In this document: piece after piece, positions 34,510-43,639 of the stretch
Position numbering within the stretch: the stretch's first letter is position 1
How the letters are laid out: each line of letters begins with the position of its first letter
DNA from: Streptomyces sp. DH-12
GTDB lineage: Bacteria; Actinomycetota; Actinomycetes; Streptomycetales; Streptomycetaceae
Direction: 5' to 3'
Length of the DNA stretch: 64,000 nucleotides
Assembly (NCBI RefSeq): GCF_002899455.1
Contig: NZ_PPFB01000001.1
Location: 3,574,501 to 3,638,500 of the forward strand
Position numbers and translations under genes: made by a program
The notes under the pieces: model-generated
The model's input: only the letters and a program-made list of their open reading frames with translations
Databases searched by the model: none
What the model was told of the DNA's origin: nothing

Positions 34510-36030
34510 TCAGTCCACCGGGTTCAGGAAGCCCTGCTCCACCAGCAGCCGGATCTGGGCCGGCGTGCGGTCGCGCAGCAGGACGGGGTCCTCGCCCAGG
34601 AGCTGGGCGATGGCGTCCAGGATCCGGCCCGCGGTCATCGTGCCGTCGCAGACCCCGGCGAACCCGGCGCCGATCGTGTCCACCCTGGTCGCCCGGCGCA
34701 TCCCCCGGTTCTGCCGCAGCACGACGTGTTCCGGGTCCTCGGCGCCGGGCAGCCCGACCTGCTCCTGCACCACCTCGGGCGCCAGCTCGAACCGCGCCTC
34801 CAGCAGCGCCGCGTCGTCGTGCGTCCGCAGGTGGTCCAGCCGTTCGAAGTGCGCCCGGACCGTGTCGCCGAGCGGCTGCTCCACCGGGTGCGGCCACTCC
34901 TCCACCGTGACCGACGGCACGGTGGCGTCCGACCGGCGCAGGGTGATCCACCCGAAGCCGACCGCCCTCACCTTGCGCGCCTCGAACTCGTCCAGCCACG
35001 CGTCGTAGCGCGCCCGGTACTCCGCCTCGTCCCCGCGGTGGTCGCCCGCGTCCCGCAGCCACAGCTCGGCGTACTGCGTCACGTCCTGCACCTCGCGCTG
35101 CACGATCCACGCGTCGCAGCCGCGCGGCACCCAGGAGCGGAGCCGGTCCTGCCAGTCCTCGCCCTCCACGTGCTGCCAGTTGGCGAGGAACTGCGCGAAC
35201 CCGCCCTCGTTCAGCCGCTCCCCCGCCCGCTGGACGAGCGTGCGGCACAGGTCGTCCCCGCCCATCCCGCCGTCGCGGTAGGTGAGCCGCGCCCCGGGCG
35301 AGATCACGAACGGCGGGTTGGACACGATCAGGTCGTACGTCTCGTCGTCCCGCAGCGGGGTGAACAGCGACCCCTCGCGCAGATCGGCGGCCGGGGCCCC
35401 GGAGAGCGCCAGGGTGAGCGCGGTGATGTGCAGGGCGCGCGGGTTCACGTCGGTGGCCGTCACGCGCGTGGCGTGCCGGGCGGCGTGCAGCGCCTGGATG
35501 CCGGACCCCGTGCCCACGTCGAGCGCCGATCCCACGGGCGTACGGACGGTGATGCCGGCCAGTGTCGTGGACGCGCCGCCGACGCCGAGCACCACCCCCG
35601 CGTCCCGGCTGCCGATGCCCCCGGCGCCGCCGACCGCGCACCCGAGGTCCGACACGACGAACCAGTCCTCGCCGTCGGCCCCGCCGTACGGCCGGACGTC
35701 CACGGTCGCCGCGAGCGTGTCGCCGCCGGTGCTCCGGAGCCACCCGCTCTCCAGGCACACGTCGACGGGCAGGACGCCGTCCAGGCCCGCGCGGGGCACG
35801 GGCTGCTGGAGCAGGAACAGCCGGACGAGCAGTTCCAGCGGGGTGTTCCCGCGGGTGGCGCGGAGCGCGGGCACGGTCTCGCTGCGGGCCAGCGCCGCGT
35901 AGGCGGGGGCGCCGAGCAGGTCGAGCAGGCCGTCGGCGGTGAAGGAGGCGCCGAGCAGCGCCTCCCGCAGCCGGGCGGCGGCGTCGGTGCGGTCGGACGA
36001 GGGCAGGGGCGGCAGGCTGGCGTCACTCAC
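34510..36030 (-). CDS. Class I SAM methyltransferase with NPPF motif (PrmC/HemK-like)
   Basis: 506 residues. The N-terminal third is a helical domain (DUF7059-like). The centre holds a Rossmann methyltransferase with LDVGTGSGIQAL (SAM-binding motif I), ATDVNPRAL (acidic motif II) and SNPPF, the motif of enzymes that methylate planar nitrogens such as glutamine amide or adenine N6. The C-terminal 170 residues (DUF7782-like) are winged-helix-like. The target is unknown. It is a conserved actinobacterial protein, monocistronic here. Confidence 0.9.
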   Translation of the reverse strand: MSDASLPPLPSSDRTDAAARLREALLGASFTADGLLDLLGAPAYAALARSETVPALRATRGNTPLELLVRLFLLQQPVPRAGLDGVLPVDVCLESGWLRSTGGDTLAATVDVRPYGGADGEDWFVVSDLGCAVGGAGGIGSRDAGVVLGVGGASTTLAGITVRTPVGSALDVGTGSGIQALHAARHATRVTATDVNPRALHITALTLALSGAPAADLREGSLFTPLRDDETYDLIVSNPPFVISPGARLTYRDGGMGGDDLCRTLVQRAGERLNEGGFAQFLANWQHVEGEDWQDRLRSWVPRGCDAWIVQREVQDVTQYAELWLRDAGDHRGDEAEYRARYDAWLDEFEARKVRAVGFGWITLRRSDATVPSVTVEEWPHPVEQPLGDTVRAHFERLDHLRTHDDAALLEARFELAPEVVQEQVGLPGAEDPEHVVLRQNRGMRRATRVDTIGAGFAGVCDGTMTAGRILDAIAQLLGEDPVLLRDRTPAQIRLLVEQGFLNPVD

Positions 36031-36090
36031 GCCCCCATTGTGGCCGCCGCCCCCACCCGGCGCGCATCCGCGGCCGCTGAGCCGCCGTCA

Positions 36091-36224
36091 GCCCGGTGAC
36101 CGGCGCGCCGGGAATCGCCGTCCGCCCGGCTGCCCGCGCGCCGCGAGCCACCAGCCGCCCGGCTGCCCGACGCGTCACGAACCGCCGCCAGCCCGGCTGC
36201 CCGCGCGCCGCGAGCCGGCGTCAG
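36091..36224. repeat. Four tandem 33-bp repeats
   Basis: Units beginning GCCCGG start at 36091, 36124, 36157 and 36191 (periods 33, 33, 34). Copies 2 and 4 are nearly identical (GCCCGGCTGCCCGCGCGCCG at the start); 1 and 3 have drifted. They fill the gap between the methyltransferase start and the lipoprotein stop. Confidence 0.8.
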
Positions 36225-36793
36225 CTCTTGGTCGCCCCGGCCGACGCGGTGGTGGTCTGGCAGCTGGCCTGCCGGGACATGGCCTCGCCGACCTTGCCCT
36301 CCTCCAGCGTGCTGAGAGCGTCGCTGCCGCTCTTGCTCAGCTTGTCCAGCTCGGCCGCGATGTCCTTCAGACCGTCGGCGAAGTCCGCCTGGTCCTTGGT
36401 GTTGAGGCCGTCGACCTGCTTCCTCAGGGAGGCGTAGGACGCGGAGATGCTGTTGAGCTCCTTCACGGCGTCCTGCTGCTTCTGCTCGCCCTTCTCGACG
36501 TCGGGCGCGCCGGCCTTGTTCACCGCCGCGCCGATGGCCTTGTAGGCGTCGGACATGTCCTGGAAGGCCTTCGAGTCGGCCCGCTGGACGGCCTCGGGCG
36601 TGCTGTTGTCCGAGGTCTCCTTCTGGATGGCGGTGTTGGCCGCCTTGATCTTGGCGGCCTGCGGCTGCACCGCGTCGCAGACCTCCTTCGCCCAGGCGTC
36701 CAGCTTCTCGTCGCTGTCGTCGCCGCCGCATCCCGTCAGCGCCAGTACCAGTACCGCACCGCCGGACAGCGCGGCCGCGAGCTTCTTGTTCAC
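36221..36793 (-). CDS. Helical small secreted lipoprotein
   Basis: 190 residues with signal peptide and lipobox LTGC (around residue 22), then an all-helical domain with regular heptads (LDAWAKEVCDAVQPQAAKIK...LADGLKDIAAELDKLSKSG type) and two cysteines, the last in RQASCQTT near the end. The domain resembles small secreted helical lipoproteins of Streptomyces; function unknown. GTG 36793 is chosen because GGAAGGGA lies eight bases upstream and the basic NKK start of a signal peptide follows. Confidence 0.85.
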   Translation of the reverse strand: MNKKLAAALSGGAVLVLALTGCGGDDSDEKLDAWAKEVCDAVQPQAAKIKAANTAIQKETSDNSTPEAVQRADSKAFQDMSDAYKAIGAAVNKAGAPDVEKGEQKQQDAVKELNSISASYASLRKQVDGLNTKDQADFADGLKDIAAELDKLSKSGSDALSTLEEGKVGEAMSRQASCQTTTASAGATKS

Positions 36794-36993
36794 CGGATTG
36801 GTCCCTTCCATGGCCTTCGGCCCCGGAACATACACGCCGGATGGCCTACACCCACGGGCCGAACGTCCGGTAAGAGACTTTTTGCAGCCATTTGCACCAG
36901 ACGAGACAAGGGTCACGGGCTGGAAACCGCGCGGACGGGCAGCGCGCCAATCCGCGCCGCCCGCCCGCACCTTGACCCGGTGTCCGGCGTGCG

Positions 36994-39402
36994 TTACCGG
37001 GAAACCACCGCCGGGTCCGGCGAGTTGGACCTCGGCTCCGCGTCGCCCTCGTCGTCCACGGCGATCCCGCGCCGCTTGGACACGTACACCGCGGCGACGA
37101 TGACCAGCGCCGAGACGGCCGCGATCAGCACCCTCATCCCCACGCTCCTGTCCGCGCCGTAGGAGAACTCGATGACCGCGGGCGCGATGAGCAGCGCCAC
37201 CAGGTTCATCACCTTCAGCAGGGGGTTGATCGCGGGTCCCGCGGTGTCCTTGAAGGGGTCGCCGACCGTGTCACCGATGACGGTGGCCGCGTGGGCCTCG
37301 CTGCCCTTGCCGCCGTGGTTGCCGTCCTCGACGAGCTTCTTCGCGTTGTCCCACGCGCCGCCGGAGTTGGCGAGGAACACCGCCATCAGCGTGCCCGCGC
37401 CGATCGCGCCGGCGAGGAAGGCGCCCAGCGCGCCCACACCGAGCGTGAACCCGATGAAGATGGGCGCCATCACGGCGAGCAGTCCGGGGGTGGCGAGCTC
37501 CCGCAGGGCGTCCCTGGTGCAGATGTCGACGACCTTGCCGTACTCGGGCTTCTCGCTGTAGTCCATGATCCCGGGCTTCTCCCGGAACTGCCGCCGCACC
37601 TCGTAGACCACCGAGCCCGCCGACCGCGACACGGCGTTGATCGCCAGCCCCGAGAAGAGGAAGACGACCGCCGCGCCGGCGATCAGGCCGACGAGGTTGT
37701 TGGGCTGCGAGATGTCCATCAGCAGGGTCAGGGGCGCGCCCTCGCCGCTGAGCCGTTCGCCCACGTCCCGCGCGCCGGTGGTGATGGCGTCCCGGTACGA
37801 GCCGAACAGCGCCGCCGCCGCGAGCACGGCCGTGGCGATGGCGATGCCCTTGGTGATCGCCTTGGTGGTGTTGCCGACCGCGTCCAGGTCGGTGAGCACC
37901 TGCGCGCCCGCGCCCTCGACGTCACCGGACATCTCGGCGATGCCCTGCGCGTTGTCGGAGACCGGGCCGAAGGTGTCCATCGCGACGATCACACCGACCG
38001 TGGTGAGCAGACCGGTGCCGGCCAGGGCCACCGCGAACAGCGCCAGCATGATCGACGTGCCGCCGAGCAGGAACGCCCCGTACACGCCGAGGCCGATCAG
38101 CAGGGCGGTGTAGACGGCCGACTCGAGCCCCACGGAGATGCCGGCGAGGACCACGGTGGCCGGGCCGGTCAGCGAGGTCTTCCCGATGTCCCGCACGGGG
38201 CGCCGGGTGGTCTCGGTGAAGTAGCCGGTGAGCTGCTGGATCAGCGCGGCGAGCACGATGCCGATGGCCACCGCGACCAGCGCGAGGACCCGCGGGTCGC
38301 CGCCCTTCCCCAGGATCGCCTCGTCGGTCACCCCGTCGAGGCCGGCGTACGACGACGGCAGGTAGACGAACACCGCGATCGCGACCAGGGCGAGCGAGAT
38401 CACCGCGGAGATGAAGAACCCGCGGTTGATCGCGCTCATGCCGCTGCGGTCGGCGCGCCTCGGCGCCACCGCGAAGATGCCGATCATCGCGGTGATCACA
38501 CCGATCGCGGGGACCAGCAGCGGAAGCGCCAGCCCCGCGTCGCCGAAGGCCGCCGACCCGAGGATCAGCGCGGCCACCAGCGTCACCGCGTACGACTCGA
38601 AGAGGTCGGCCGCCATGCCCGCGCAGTCGCCGACGTTGTCGCCCACGTTGTCGGCGATGGTCGCGGCATTGCGCGGATCGTCCTCCGGAATGCCCTGCTC
38701 GACCTTGCCGACCAGGTCGGCGCCGACGTCGGCGGCCTTGGTGAAGATGCCGCCGCCGACCCGCATGAACATCGCGATCAGCGCGGCCCCGAGGCCGAAG
38801 CCCTCGAGCACCTTCGGCGCGTCGGCCGCGTACACCAGCACGACACAGGCGGCGCCGAGCAGGCCCAGCCCCACCGTGAACATGCCGACCACACCGCCCG
38901 TACGGAAAGCGATCTTCATCGCCTTGTGTGAAACGGCGGTGAGATCCCTTTCCGGCTCGCCCTCGGCCGGAGTGGCTTCCCGGGCCGCGGCTGCGACCCG
39001 GACATTGCTGCGCACGGCGAGCCACATGCCGATATATCCGGTGGCCGCCGAGAACGCCGCTCCGATCAAGAAGAACACCGACCGACCGGCACGCTGGTTC
39101 CAGTCGTCCGCGGGCAGCAGCATGAGCAGGAAGAACACCACGACGGCGAATACGCCGAGCGTGCGCAGCTGGCGGGCCAGATAGGCGTTGGCGCCCTCCT
39201 GGACCGCGGCCGCGATCTTCTTCATGCTGTCGGTGCCCTCGCCGGCCGCGAGCACCTGGCGCACCAGGACCGCCGCGACCGCCAGCGCCGCCAGGGCCAC
39301 GATGCCGATGGTCACCACGAGCACGCGGTTCTCGTCGGTCAGCACGGCGGCTGCGAGGGATGTGGGTTGGCCCGACTCGTATGAGATGGAAAGCCCCGCC
39401 AT
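36994..39402 (-). CDS. hppA: K+-independent proton-pumping membrane pyrophosphatase
   Basis: 802 residues with about 16 membrane helices. It couples PPi hydrolysis to proton export and can save ATP under low energy. Catalytic metal-binding motifs are DNVGDNVGD and, at the C-terminal end, DTVGDPFKD. The motif GNTTKA, with lysine instead of the GNTTAA alanine, marks the potassium-independent class. ATG 39402 is preceded by AAGGAGG. A Ser/Asp/Arg C-terminal tail is cytoplasmic. Its upstream region (39403-39665) carries the promoter and a small hairpin. Confidence 0.95.
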   Translation of the reverse strand: MAGLSISYESGQPTSLAAAVLTDENRVLVVTIGIVALAALAVAAVLVRQVLAAGEGTDSMKKIAAAVQEGANAYLARQLRTLGVFAVVVFFLLMLLPADDWNQRAGRSVFFLIGAAFSAATGYIGMWLAVRSNVRVAAAAREATPAEGEPERDLTAVSHKAMKIAFRTGGVVGMFTVGLGLLGAACVVLVYAADAPKVLEGFGLGAALIAMFMRVGGGIFTKAADVGADLVGKVEQGIPEDDPRNAATIADNVGDNVGDCAGMAADLFESYAVTLVAALILGSAAFGDAGLALPLLVPAIGVITAMIGIFAVAPRRADRSGMSAINRGFFISAVISLALVAIAVFVYLPSSYAGLDGVTDEAILGKGGDPRVLALVAVAIGIVLAALIQQLTGYFTETTRRPVRDIGKTSLTGPATVVLAGISVGLESAVYTALLIGLGVYGAFLLGGTSIMLALFAVALAGTGLLTTVGVIVAMDTFGPVSDNAQGIAEMSGDVEGAGAQVLTDLDAVGNTTKAITKGIAIATAVLAAAALFGSYRDAITTGARDVGERLSGEGAPLTLLMDISQPNNLVGLIAGAAVVFLFSGLAINAVSRSAGSVVYEVRRQFREKPGIMDYSEKPEYGKVVDICTRDALRELATPGLLAVMAPIFIGFTLGVGALGAFLAGAIGAGTLMAVFLANSGGAWDNAKKLVEDGNHGGKGSEAHAATVIGDTVGDPFKDTAGPAINPLLKVMNLVALLIAPAVIEFSYGADRSVGMRVLIAAVSALVIVAAVYVSKRRGIAVDDEGDAEPRSNSPDPAVVSR

Positions 39403-39665
39403 TCGTCCTCCTTGACGCTTGGGCTGAGCTCAAGATGTGGACGGGATTGTAGGTACCGGAACCTGATCAAAACAGACCGCGAGAAATGTAAATGGCGCGC
39501 ACGCCCTCTTCACCATTGATCTCCGGTCACCGGTCGGCCGGACATCGGTAATGCCTTTGAGGCATTCTCGTGGTCGCATTTTTCTGGGCACGGAGGATCG
39601 TGAACGAATTCACGCGATCAACCGCTGGGAACCACTGTAAGCGCGCTCTCCGGCACCCGCACATG
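39403..39665. promoter_or_regulatory. hppA upstream region
   Basis: Together with the terminator this 321-bp gap has no gene. It is AT-richer near 39450-39500 and 39590-39610 and contains AATGCC-N5-GGCATT (about 39549-39565), a possible operator or hairpin in the hppA leader. Promoter elements cannot be fixed with certainty. Confidence 0.4.
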
Positions 39666-39696
39666 CCGAAGGGCCCCCATGCGGGGGGCCCTTCGG
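39666..39696 (-). terminator. Terminator of the bldG operon
   Basis: Perfect 13-bp stem: CCGAAGGGCCCCC (39666-39678) with GGGGGCCCTTCGG (39684-39696), loop of five, 27 bp downstream of the anti-sigma stop codon. Confidence 0.88.
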
Positions 39697-39723
39697 AAAA
39701 CGGTCGGCGTACGGGTGAACCGG

Positions 39724-40161
39724 TCAGGTGAACTGCGCGGCCGGCGGCGTGGTGGGCCACCTCATGCGGATCGATCCGCCGCTCTCCCCGGCACTGACCT
39801 CGACGTCGTCGACGAGGCCGCTGATGACCGCGAGGCCCATCTCGTCCTCCTCGGTCTCCAGCTCCGCGTCGCCGAGCACGTCCCCGGCCGCGCGGGCGCT
39901 GACGGGAGCGTGCGGGGCCTGGTCGCCGACCTCGATGGAGAACTGCTTCTCCTCCTCGATCAGCAGCACCTTCACCGGCGCCGAGATGCCGACGTGCTGG
40001 TGCAGCCCGACGGCCCGGGTGCAGGCCTCGCCGACGGCGAGCCTGACCTCGTCGAGGACGGCCTCGTCCACTCCGGCCCTGCGCGCCACCGCCGCCGCCA
40101 CGAGCCGGGCGGTCCGGACGTGCTCGGGCAGCGCGCTGAAGCGGAGTTCGACGGTGGCCAT
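39724..40161 (-). CDS. Anti-sigma factor / serine kinase-like partner of BldG
   Basis: A 145-residue GHKL ATPase of the SpoIIAB/RsbW type: VDEAVLDEVRLAVGEACTRAVG is the N-box region, and EEDEMGLAVISGLVDDVEV contains the G2-like lid. In S. coelicolor the homologous downstream gene (SCO3548, 'orf3') makes a binding partner of BldG and is co-transcribed with it. The N-box has the catalytic glutamate replaced in context (GEACTRA), so kinase activity should be checked. ATG 40161 follows GAGGGGG. It ends in a strong terminator. Confidence 0.93.
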   Translation of the reverse strand: MATVELRFSALPEHVRTARLVAAAVARRAGVDEAVLDEVRLAVGEACTRAVGLHQHVGISAPVKVLLIEEEKQFSIEVGDQAPHAPVSARAAGDVLGDAELETEEDEMGLAVISGLVDDVEVSAGESGGSIRMRWPTTPPAAQFT

Positions 40162-40196
40162 GCATCCCCCTCGCGACTACGGACGTGCGGTGAAGA

Positions 40197-40262
40197 GGCC
40201 GGGCCGCCGAACGCCCGGCCCCCTTCGGTGTCTCTCGTGCTGCCCGGGCGCGAGAGCCCGGG
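40197..40262 (-). promoter_or_regulatory. Two hairpins between bldG and its partner gene
   Basis: Hairpin 1: CCCGGGC/GCCCGGG at 40243-40262 with loop of six. Hairpin 2: GGCCGGGC (40197-40204) with GCCCGGCC (40213-40220). They could end part of the transcripts after bldG, giving the excess of BldG over its partner that is known in S. coelicolor from monocistronic and bicistronic mRNAs. Confidence 0.6.
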
Positions 40263-40271
40263 AGCGGGCGG

Positions 40272-40613
40272 TCAGTCGGTCGCCGCCACCGCTTCCTCGA
40301 CCGAGGTGTGGATCGGGAACACCTTGGTGAGGCCGGTGATGCGGAAGATCTTCAGAATGCGCTCCTGGTTGCAGACCAGGCGCAGCGAGCCCTCGTGGGC
40401 TCGCACCCGCTTCAGGCCGCCGACCAGCACGCCGAGACCGGTGGAGTCGAGGAAGTCCACGCCTTCCATGTCGACGACAAGGTGGAAACTGCCGTCGTTC
40501 ACCAGCTCGACCAGCTGCTCGCGCAGCTTGGGCGCGGTATATACGTCGATTTCGCCACCGACCCTGACGATCGTGCGATCGCCCACGGTCTCGGTCGACA
40601 GGGACAGGTCCAC
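40272..40613 (-). CDS. bldG: Anti-anti-sigma factor BldG
   Basis: 113 residues, STAS domain. The phosphorylatable serine is Ser57 in [13 protein letters not shown], the residue needed in S. coelicolor. BldG is required for aerial mycelium and antibiotic production; it binds anti-sigma factors when unphosphorylated. GTG 40613 has GGAGG four bases upstream. Its promoter region is the 79-bp gap to the divergent helicase gene. The next gene (39724) encodes the known partner. Confidence 0.97.
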   Translation of the reverse strand: MDLSLSTETVGDRTIVRVGGEIDVYTAPKLREQLVELVNDGSFHLVVDMEGVDFLDSTGLGVLVGGLKRVRAHEGSLRLVCNQERILKIFRITGLTKVFPIHTSVEEAVAATD

Positions 40614-40692
40614 GGATCCTCCAGCACCTAGCTATCGAGCGGTCGCCCTTGGGACATCTCGGCTCAGCCCCCGGGACGGTTCGCCAGCCGCC

Positions 40693-43323
40693 ATGGCATT
40701 CAATCACTTACCGGCAGGCGTGCACGACGCCTTGGCCCCATTGTCCGTCACGCCAGTGACACACTCGGTGCCGATGGCCAAGAATCACCGATCCGATCGA
40801 CCCTCGACGGACACGCGATCCGGGACCGCCGCGCCGGGCGACGTCCTGGACCGGCTCGCGTCCGGACCGAGCCGGGCTTCGCGCATTACTCATACGGAGC
40901 ACTTGCCCCCGCGTGAGGGCCGCCATGCCGTCTGGCCGGACCGGATCCGCGCGGAGGTGATCGCCGCCGTGCAGGCCGCGGGAATCGAACACCCCTGGGC
41001 CCACCAGGCACGGGCCGCCGAGCACGCCCTGGACGGCGAGTCCGTGGTGGTCGCCACCGGCACGGCCTCCGGCAAGTCCCTGTCCTACCTCGTGCCCGTG
41101 CTGTCCACCCTGCTGGACGGCGCCGAGGCCCCGAACGGCAGGGGCGCCACCGCCCTCTACCTCGCCCCCACGAAGGCCCTCGCCGCGGACCAGTGCCGGT
41201 CTGTGAAGGAACTTTCACAGTCACTGGGCCATTCGGTGCGCGCGGCGGTCCACGACGGCGACACTCCGTTCGAAGAACGCGAATGGATCCGCCAGTACGC
41301 CAACTACGTGCTGACCAACCCCGACATGCTGCACCGCGGCATCCTGCCGTCCCATCCCCGCTGGTCCTCCTTCCTCAAGGCGCTCAAGTACGTCGTGATC
41401 GACGAGTGCCACACCTACCGGGGCGTGTTCGGCTCGCACGTCGCCCAGGTGGTGCGCCGGCTGCGGCGGCTGTGCGCCCGCTACGGCGCGTCGCCGGTGT
41501 TCCTGCTGGCCTCGGCGACCGCGGCCGAGCCGGCCGTCGCGGCACGCCGCCTCACCGGCCTGCCGGTCGTCGAGGTGGCGGACGACGCCTCACCCCGCGG
41601 TGAACTGGTGTTCGCCCTGTGGGAGCCGCCGCTGACCGAGCTGCACGGCGAGAAGGGCGCCCCCGTCCGCCGCACCGCCACCGCCGAGGCCGCCGACCTG
41701 CTGACCGACCTCACCGTGCAGGGCGTCCGCTCGGTCGCCTTCGTCCGCTCCCGGCGCGGCGCCGAACTGATCTCCGTGATCGCCCAGGAGCGTCTCTCCG
41801 AGGTCGACCGCTCCCTGGTCCGGCGGGTCGCCGCCTACCGGGGCGGCTACCTCCCCGAGGAGCGCCGCGCCCTCGAACGCGCCCTGCACTCCGGCGAACT
41901 CCTGGGCCTCGCCGCCACCAACGCCCTGGAACTCGGCATGGACGTCTCCGGCCTGGACGCCGTCGTCATCGCCGGTTACCCGGGCACCCGCGCCTCCCTG
42001 TGGCAGCAGGCAGGCCGCGCGGGACGCTCCGGGCAGGGCGCGCTCGCCGTGCTGGTGGCCCGCGACGACCCGCTGGACACCTTCCTCGTCCACCACCCCG
42101 AGGCACTCTTCGACCGGCCCGTCGAGTCGACCGTCCTCGACCCCGACAACCCTTACGTCCTCGCCCCGCACCTGTGCGCGGCGGCCGAGGAACTGCCCCT
42201 CACGGAGGACGACCTCGCCCTCTTCGGCCCCGCCGCCGAGGAGCTGCTGCCACAGCTGGAGGCCGCGAAGCTGCTGCGCCGCCGGACGCGGGCCTGGCAC
42301 TGGACCCGCCGCGAACGGGCCGCCGACCTCACCGACATCCGCGGGGAGGGCGGCCGCCCGGTCCAGGTCGTCGAGGCGGGGACGGGCCGGCTGCTGGGCA
42401 CGGTCGACGCGGGCGCGGCGCACACCAGCGTCCACGAGGGCGCGGTCCACCTGCACCAGGGCCGCACCTACGTCGTCCGCTCCCTGGACCTGGAGGACTC
42501 CGTCGCCCTGGTCGAGCGGGCGAACCCCTCCTACACGACCGTGGCCCGGGACACGACGTCCATCTCCGTGCTGGAGACGGACACCGAGATCCCCTGGGGC
42601 GACGGACGCCTGTGCTTCGGCTCCGTCGAGGTCACCAACCAGGTGGTCTCCTTCCTGCGGCGGCGGGTCATCACCGGCGAAGTGCTCGGCGAGACAAAAC
42701 TCGACCTCCCTCCTCGTACGCTGCGCACCCGTGCCGTGTGGTGGACGGTCACCGAGGACCAGCTGGACCGGGCCCGGATCGCCCCGGAGATCCTCGGCGG
42801 CGCCCTGCACGCCGCCGAGCACGCGTCGATCGGCATGCTGCCGCTGTTCGCGACCTGCGACCGCTGGGACATCGGCGGCGTCTCGATCCCGCTGCACCCC
42901 GACACCCTGCTGCCCACGGTCTTCGTCTACGACGGCCACCCGGGCGGCGCGGGCTTCGCCGAACGCGCCTTCCGTACCGCCCGCTCCTGGCTCACGGCCA
43001 CCCGCCAGGCCATCGCCTCCTGCGAGTGCGAGGCCGGCTGCCCCTCCTGCATCCAGTCCCCCAAGTGCGGCAACGGCAACGATCCCTTGCACAAGCGTGG
43101 CGCCGTGCGACTCCTGGACGTGCTGCTGGAGGGGGCCCCCGTGGAGAAGGCGGGGAAGGCGGGGAAGGCGGACGGGGCGGAGGAAGCTGAGACTGCGGAG
43201 GAAGCGGAGACCCCCGAGGGGGCCGGCGACCGGGAGGACGCGGGGGACGCCCACAAGGTCACCGGGACGAGCCGGGAACCGGCGGAGGCCGCATCGGATG
43301 CGCAGGCCCCGCCCGCGCCCTGA
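40693..43323 (+). CDS. MrfA/YprA-like DEAD-box DNA helicase with C-terminal zinc cluster
   Basis: 876 residues. Walker A is in ATGTASGKSLSYL, Walker B is DECH (VIDECHTY). Motif III is ASATAAEP, and the second RecA lobe has QQAGRAGRSGQG (motif VI). A DUF1998/MZB domain ends with the four-cysteine cluster CECEAGCPSCIQSPKCG. B. subtilis MrfA of this family repairs mitomycin C adducts; M. tuberculosis Rv3649 is the syntenic homologue. ATG 40693 is in the frame and fits relatives, although no clear ribosome-binding site is seen. The C-terminal 50 residues are Glu/Ala-rich and the gene overlaps the convergent tad operon by 65 bp. Confidence 0.92.
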   Translation: MAFNHLPAGVHDALAPLSVTPVTHSVPMAKNHRSDRPSTDTRSGTAAPGDVLDRLASGPSRASRITHTEHLPPREGRHAVWPDRIRAEVIAAVQAAGIEHPWAHQARAAEHALDGESVVVATGTASGKSLSYLVPVLSTLLDGAEAPNGRGATALYLAPTKALAADQCRSVKELSQSLGHSVRAAVHDGDTPFEEREWIRQYANYVLTNPDMLHRGILPSHPRWSSFLKALKYVVIDECHTYRGVFGSHVAQVVRRLRRLCARYGASPVFLLASATAAEPAVAARRLTGLPVVEVADDASPRGELVFALWEPPLTELHGEKGAPVRRTATAEAADLLTDLTVQGVRSVAFVRSRRGAELISVIAQERLSEVDRSLVRRVAAYRGGYLPEERRALERALHSGELLGLAATNALELGMDVSGLDAVVIAGYPGTRASLWQQAGRAGRSGQGALAVLVARDDPLDTFLVHHPEALFDRPVESTVLDPDNPYVLAPHLCAAAEELPLTEDDLALFGPAAEELLPQLEAAKLLRRRTRAWHWTRRERAADLTDIRGEGGRPVQVVEAGTGRLLGTVDAGAAHTSVHEGAVHLHQGRTYVVRSLDLEDSVALVERANPSYTTVARDTTSISVLETDTEIPWGDGRLCFGSVEVTNQVVSFLRRRVITGEVLGETKLDLPPRTLRTRAVWWTVTEDQLDRARIAPEILGGALHAAEHASIGMLPLFATCDRWDIGGVSIPLHPDTLLPTVFVYDGHPGGAGFAERAFRTARSWLTATRQAIASCECEAGCPSCIQSPKCGNGNDPLHKRGAVRLLDVLLEGAPVEKAGKAGKADGAEEAETAEEAETPEGAGDREDAGDAHKVTGTSREPAEAASDAQAPPAP

Positions 43324-43639
43324 CCTCCGCGGTGAACGGCCCCGTGCCGGACGCCACCGACACGTCCGACACCTCGCCGGTCATCACGCACCGCACCAGC
43401 CGCGCGCCCTGGGCCCGGGCCACCCGGTCCGCCCGCGCGCACGCCTGCGCCGCACCCCGCGTCCAGTGGTCCGCGGCGGCCAGCGCCGCCAGGTCCGCGC
43501 CTCCCGCCGCCCGGTGCCGGACCACCACGGCGTGCCCAAGAGCCAGCACGACCCCGAACACCACGCACAGCACGGCGACCGCACCGACGCTCCAGACGGA
43601 CGCGGACCCCCGGTCCGGGCATGCGGGGGCGTCCTTCAC
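43259..43639 (-). CDS. TadE-like secretory helicase-adjacent pilus protein (Rv3654c family)
   Basis: 126 residues. One N-terminal membrane helix (SVGAVAVLCVVFGVVLALGHAVV) is preceded by a polar start and followed by RHRAAGGADLAALAAADHW, the hallmark of the Rv3654c/TadE-like family. Two cysteines follow (QACARADRVARAQGARLVRC). GTG 43639 has GGAGGGGG just upstream and overlaps the stop of the tadE gene (GTGA). The 3' end lies 65 bp inside the convergent helicase gene. Confidence 0.85.
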   Translation of the reverse strand: MKDAPACPDRGSASVWSVGAVAVLCVVFGVVLALGHAVVVRHRAAGGADLAALAAADHWTRGAAQACARADRVARAQGARLVRCVMTGEVSDVSVASGTGPFTAEVRARAGPAHPMRPPPVPGSSR

